Assembly (NCBI GenBank): GCA_001769195.1
Contig: MEOK01000026.1
Location: forward strand, 1-64,000
Origin: Bacteroidetes bacterium GWF2_40_14
Lineage (GTDB): Bacteria > Bacteroidota > Bacteroidia > Bacteroidales > UBA932
DNA length: 64,000 nucleotides
Direction of reading: 5' to 3'
In this document: in pieces, positions 60,046 through 64,000 of the stretch
Layout of the letters: each line of letters opens with the position of its first letter
Numbering within the stretch: the stretch's first letter is position 1
Program-made: the position numbers and the translations under genes
Notes under the pieces: generated by a model
Database searches by the model: none
What the model saw: only the letters and a program-made list of their open reading frames with translations
What the model was told of the DNA's origin: nothing

Positions 60046-61554
60046 ATGCATATGGACTCTTTTCTTAATTATAATATAAATCCGGTATTGGTTCACTTAC
60101 AAAAATATCCTACAGATTATACCAAAAAGGATATAATTAAATTTATTATTGACAAAGGAGTCAGAATCCTGAATTTCAGATATGTTGCAGCTGACGGGAG
60201 GTTAAAGACACTCAATTTCCCAGTTACCAGTTACCAGTATCTGGACAGTGTTTTATCATATGGAGAGAGAGTAGATGGATCTAGTCTCTTCCCATATATA
60301 GAGGCCGGCTCAAGTGATTTGTACATAATCCCTAGATTTTCAACAGCATACCTCGATCCTTTTGCAAAAATACCAACCTTGGGACTTCTCTGTTCATACT
60401 TTACAAAAGACGGCTTACCATTAGATACTGCTCCTGAGAACACACTCCTGAAAGCATCAAGGTCCTTCACAAAAAGAACAGGCTATTCATTTGAAGCAAT
60501 GGGAGAACTTGAATTTTACATTGTAGATGACAAACGCAATGACTATCTGATCCCCGATCAGAAGGGGTATCACGAATCTGAGCCATTCACAAAGTTCGAG
60601 CAATTCCGTTGTGATCTAATGAATCATATTGCACAGACAGGAGGACAGATTAAATACGGTCACTCGGAGGTGGGAAATTTCACACTCGACAAAAAAACAT
60701 ACGAGCAGAACGAGATAGAGTTTCTTGTATCTCCTGTTGAACAGGCTGCTGATCAACTTGTAATGGCAAAATGGATAATTCGTAACCTGGCATATAGATA
60801 TGGCCTCAACATAACATTTGCACCAAAAATCACAGCAGGAAAGGCAGGAAGCGGACTTCACTTTCACACCAGAATGGTCAAAGATGGAACTTCCTTAATG
60901 ATTAAGGATGGCAAACTGTCAAATGATGCTCTGGCAGCCATTGCTGGATACATGAAGTGCGCCTCTTCTCTTACAGCTTTCGGCAATACAAATCCAACAT
61001 CATATTTCCGGCTTGTTCCTCATCAGGAGGCACCTACAAGTATATGCTGGGGAGACAGAAACAGATCTGTACTTGTAAGGGTTCCTCTTGGATGGACAGG
61101 CAAAAACGATATGCTTGCAATTGCCAATCCTCTTGAAGATTCGTCCAACAGAAAAATTTCCGACAAACAGACAGTGGAGATGCGTTCACCCGATGGTTCC
61201 GCTGATATTTATCAGATGCTTGCCGGTTTGACCGTTGCTGCCAGAACAGGTTTTGAGATGGAAGATGCTCTGGCGGTTGCTGAGAGAACATATGTAGACG
61301 TAAACATACATGACCATGTTAATGAATCCAGGTTAAACTCACTGGAGCAGCTTCCATCTTCATGCTTCGAGTCTGCACAGGAGTTGTCGGCAAAAAGGGC
61401 ACTTTATGAAAAAGACGGAGTATTCAGCCCTAAACTGACCGATGGTATCATCAGGAAGCTAAATTCATATAACGACATCGATATTCGTAACGATATCGAG
61501 AAATCCCCCGAAAAAATGATGGAGTTGCTGGAGATGTACTACCACTGCGGCTAG
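60046..61554 (+). CDS. Glutamine synthetase family protein
   Basis: 'MGELEFYIVD', 'GSGLHFHTRM', 'VPHQEAPTSICWGDRNRSVLVRVPLGW', 'VEMRSPDGSADIY'. Confidence 0.92.
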   Translation: MHMDSFLNYNINPVLVHLQKYPTDYTKKDIIKFIIDKGVRILNFRYVAADGRLKTLNFPVTSYQYLDSVLSYGERVDGSSLFPYIEAGSSDLYIIPRFSTAYLDPFAKIPTLGLLCSYFTKDGLPLDTAPENTLLKASRSFTKRTGYSFEAMGELEFYIVDDKRNDYLIPDQKGYHESEPFTKFEQFRCDLMNHIAQTGGQIKYGHSEVGNFTLDKKTYEQNEIEFLVSPVEQAADQLVMAKWIIRNLAYRYGLNITFAPKITAGKAGSGLHFHTRMVKDGTSLMIKDGKLSNDALAAIAGYMKCASSLTAFGNTNPTSYFRLVPHQEAPTSICWGDRNRSVLVRVPLGWTGKNDMLAIANPLEDSSNRKISDKQTVEMRSPDGSADIYQMLAGLTVAARTGFEMEDALAVAERTYVDVNIHDHVNESRLNSLEQLPSSCFESAQELSAKRALYEKDGVFSPKLTDGIIRKLNSYNDIDIRNDIEKSPEKMMELLEMYYHCG

Positions 61555-63752
61555 TTGCCAATTTCTGAAAGGAACTTTATTCTGACGAGCCGTATCTCCT
61601 CTTCTGTATATCCTCTGCCAAGTTCATCCACTGCCTCCTTCAAAGAGTCAGTTGATGCTTCAGTCTTGAAATAATCATATACATCCTCAACCTTATCGTC
61701 ATCAACAGTTTGTCTGATGTAGTAGTCAATATTGAGTTTTGTCCCTGAATTGACAATCGATTCTATTTCATCTAAAAGGTCACCCATCTCCATACCCTTG
61801 GCTTCGGCAATGTCCTCCAACGGAAGTTTTCTGTCTATGCTTGTAATAATGTAAACCTTGTTCAGCGATTTATTTACAACAGATTTGACAACAAGGTCCA
61901 GCGGCCTTTCGATTTCATTTTCTGACACATACTTGTCAATAAGGTCAATAAAGTCCTTGCCGAATTTTTTTGCTTTCCCCTCTCCTACTCCCTGACAGTT
62001 TTTCAGCTCGTCGAGGGTAACCGGGTATTGCAACGACATGTCCTCCAGAGATGGATCGTGGAAAATTACAAATGGAGGCAGATTGAGCCGTTTTGACATT
62101 GAATGACGCAGGTCCTTAAGCATGGCCAGCAGGACAGCATCTCCTCCGCCACCTCCTGCCTTACTGCCACCTGTTGCAACTATATCATCTTCTTCGTCTG
62201 ACTCAATAAATTCTTTGTCTTCGGTAAGCATTATTGATTGCGGGTTTTCGAGAAATTTCAACCCTTCCGGTGTACAATCAAGAAGACCATACTTCTCAAT
62301 GTCCTTTTCAAGCAGATGATGTATGAGAGCCTGTCTAATAACTGCCATCCAGAATCGGGTACCTTTTGTCCTTCCAATGCCAAAAAGTTCATGTTTATGA
62401 TGGTTATATGACTTTATGATTGAATTGTTAACCCCGGAGAGTATATTTGCAATATGTTCAGCTTTAAACTGTTCCTTCATGCCTGATATAAGCTCAAGAA
62501 TAAGAGCAACATCATCTTTACCTTCAAATTGTTTTTTCGGGAAAAGACAATTGTCGCAAGATCCGCAGTTATCCTGCATATAACTCTCTCCAAAATAGTT
62601 GAGAAGAACTTTCCTTCTGCATACATTCGACTCTGCATACGATACTGTTTCCATAAGCAGCTGCCTGCCTATCTCCTGTTCAGATATCGGTTTCCCCTGC
62701 ATGAACTTCTCAAGCTTCTGAATATCTTTATAAGAATAGAAAGTTATGCACTGTCCTTCTCCTCCGTCTCTTCCGGAACGACCTGTCTCCTGATAGTATC
62801 CCTCAAGACTTTTCGGAATGTCATAGTGTATCACAAACCGCACATCCGGTTTGTCTATGCCCATTCCAAATGCTATTGTTGCCACAATGACATCAATCTC
62901 CTCCATCAGAAATTTATCCTGAGTAAGGGCTCGCGTCCCGGCATCTAGTCCTGCATGATACGGGAGGGCCCTTATTCCGTTAACCGACAATAACTCTGCA
63001 ACATCCTCAACCTTTTTTCTGCTGAGACAATATATTATGCCTGTTTTACCTGCATTAATTTTGATGAATTTAATTATCTCTCTGTCTATATTGATTTTGG
63101 GTCTTATCTCGTAATACAGGTTGGGCCTGTTGAATGACGATTTGAATACACTCGCATTCTGCATCCCCAGGTTTTTCTGAATATCGCTCTGTACTTTTGG
63201 TGTAGCGGTGGCGGTAAGTGCAATTACCGGTGCCTTGCCTATCTCCTGGACTATAGGATATATTCTCCTGTACTCCGGTCTGAAATCATGACCCCATTCA
63301 GATATACAATGCGCCTCATCAACTGCATAGAAAGAGATTTTTATCTGTTTAAGTAATTGAATGTTCTCCTCCTTTGTAAGGGATTCTGGTGCAACATACA
63401 ATAATTTTGTCAGCCCGGATAGAAGGTCGTCCCGTACCTCCTGAATCTGACCCTTGTTAAGAGATGAATTCAGGAAGTGTGCTATACCGTCTTTCTCTTC
63501 TACAAAACCGCGGATTGCATCCACCTGATTTTTCATCAAGGCAATAAGAGGAGAGATAATGATTGCTGTTCCCTCCATCAAAAGAGCCGGAAGCTGATAA
63601 CAAAGAGATTTCCCACCACCTGTAGGCATGAGGACAAAGGCATCATTTCCATCAATAAGATGCTTGATAATCTCCTCCTGATCTCCCTTAAATGCGCCGA
63701 AGCCAAAGAAAACCTTTAGCTGTTCATGTAGAAATTCAGAAGTTATCATCAT
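61551..63752 (-). CDS. recQ: ATP-dependent DNA helicase RecQ
   Basis: 'LMPTGGGKSLCYQLPALL', 'AVDEAHCISEWGHDFRPEYR', 'ATIAFGMGIDKPDVRFVIHYDIPKSLEGYYQETGRSGRDG', Zn-binding Cys cluster, HRDC-like region. Confidence 0.96.
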   Translation of the reverse strand: MMITSEFLHEQLKVFFGFGAFKGDQEEIIKHLIDGNDAFVLMPTGGGKSLCYQLPALLMEGTAIIISPLIALMKNQVDAIRGFVEEKDGIAHFLNSSLNKGQIQEVRDDLLSGLTKLLYVAPESLTKEENIQLLKQIKISFYAVDEAHCISEWGHDFRPEYRRIYPIVQEIGKAPVIALTATATPKVQSDIQKNLGMQNASVFKSSFNRPNLYYEIRPKINIDREIIKFIKINAGKTGIIYCLSRKKVEDVAELLSVNGIRALPYHAGLDAGTRALTQDKFLMEEIDVIVATIAFGMGIDKPDVRFVIHYDIPKSLEGYYQETGRSGRDGGEGQCITFYSYKDIQKLEKFMQGKPISEQEIGRQLLMETVSYAESNVCRRKVLLNYFGESYMQDNCGSCDNCLFPKKQFEGKDDVALILELISGMKEQFKAEHIANILSGVNNSIIKSYNHHKHELFGIGRTKGTRFWMAVIRQALIHHLLEKDIEKYGLLDCTPEGLKFLENPQSIMLTEDKEFIESDEEDDIVATGGSKAGGGGGDAVLLAMLKDLRHSMSKRLNLPPFVIFHDPSLEDMSLQYPVTLDELKNCQGVGEGKAKKFGKDFIDLIDKYVSENEIERPLDLVVKSVVNKSLNKVYIITSIDRKLPLEDIAEAKGMEMGDLLDEIESIVNSGTKLNIDYYIRQTVDDDKVEDVYDYFKTEASTDSLKEAVDELGRGYTEEEIRLVRIKFLSEIGN

Positions 63753-63773
63753 ATGATTTTTGGAAAAATAAGT

Positions 63774-63781
63774 TACCTTTG
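63774..63781 (+). promoter_or_regulatory. Candidate -7 element (TACCTTTG) for kdsD
   Basis: TAnnTTTG match 43 bp before ATG 63825. Confidence 0.45.
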
Positions 63782-63824
63782 TAAATCTAAGTTATCTATT
63801 TGTTTTCTCATCACAAAATTTTTT

Positions 63825-64000
63825 ATGAATATTTCAAAGAGAGACCTGATAAATATCGCACAAGGAGTCGTTGAAAAGGAGGCTGCTGCAGTTGCAAGAC
63901 TTAAGGGCTACATAGATGAACAATTTATTGATGTTCTTAACATAATCTATAATAGCAAGGGCCGTCTCATAGTTACAGGTATTGGTAAAAGTGCAATTAT
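63825..64000 (+). CDS. kdsD: KpsF/GutQ family arabinose-5-phosphate isomerase, 3' truncated by window edge
   Basis: MNISKRDLINIAQGVVEKEAAAVARLKGYIDEQFIDVLNIIYNSKGRLIVTGIGKSAI; 'GIGKSA' SIS-domain motif. Confidence 0.85.
   Translation, partial: MNISKRDLINIAQGVVEKEAAAVARLKGYIDEQFIDVLNIIYNSKGRLIVTGIGKSAI

Noticed and set aside
1-64000. CRISPR arrays, tRNA/rRNA genes, IS elements
   Set aside because: No spaced identical repeats, tRNA-like cloverleaf, rRNA sequence or transposase ORF was recognised; this was a visual read, so a tRNAscan/ISEScan run would be definitive.

Overview
This window is a Bacteroidetes (Bacteroidales-like) chromosomal segment and is mostly densely packed housekeeping genes. 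Main blocks: (1) a minus-strand Sus-like outer-membrane uptake locus (about 0.6-12 kb: FecR anti-sigma, STN-SusC, SusD, DUF4843-like and PKD-like lipoproteins, an esterase fusion, a thioredoxin); (2) a short accessory segment (about 12.0-14.6 kb) with a membrane-anchored LytTR regulator divergent from a miniature ExbB/TolQ-like membrane protein, a decayed partial copy of that protein, a ~160-bp concentric palindrome, a Bro-N-type protein and a second concentric hairpin; (3) two convergent ABC-F ATPases separated by an 8-bp tandem array; (4) a complete Bacteroidetes-type dcw cluster (mraZ to ftsZ) followed by gltX; (5) galE, a DegT-type aminotransferase, rpiB, truB, queA, dprA, tatD, ansA; (6) an exbB-hyp-exbD-exbD operon; (7) alkaline phosphatase, GH10-like lipoprotein, asnS, udk, TonB-like protein, S41 protease, dCMP deaminase, acyl-CoA synthetase, MsbA-like ABC exporter, glutamine synthetase, recQ and the start of kdsD. 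The best candidate for something undescribed is the 12.0-14.6 kb segment. No tRNA, rRNA, CRISPR array or recognisable IS transposase was seen. All calls come from reading the sequence and motifs; no database search was run.
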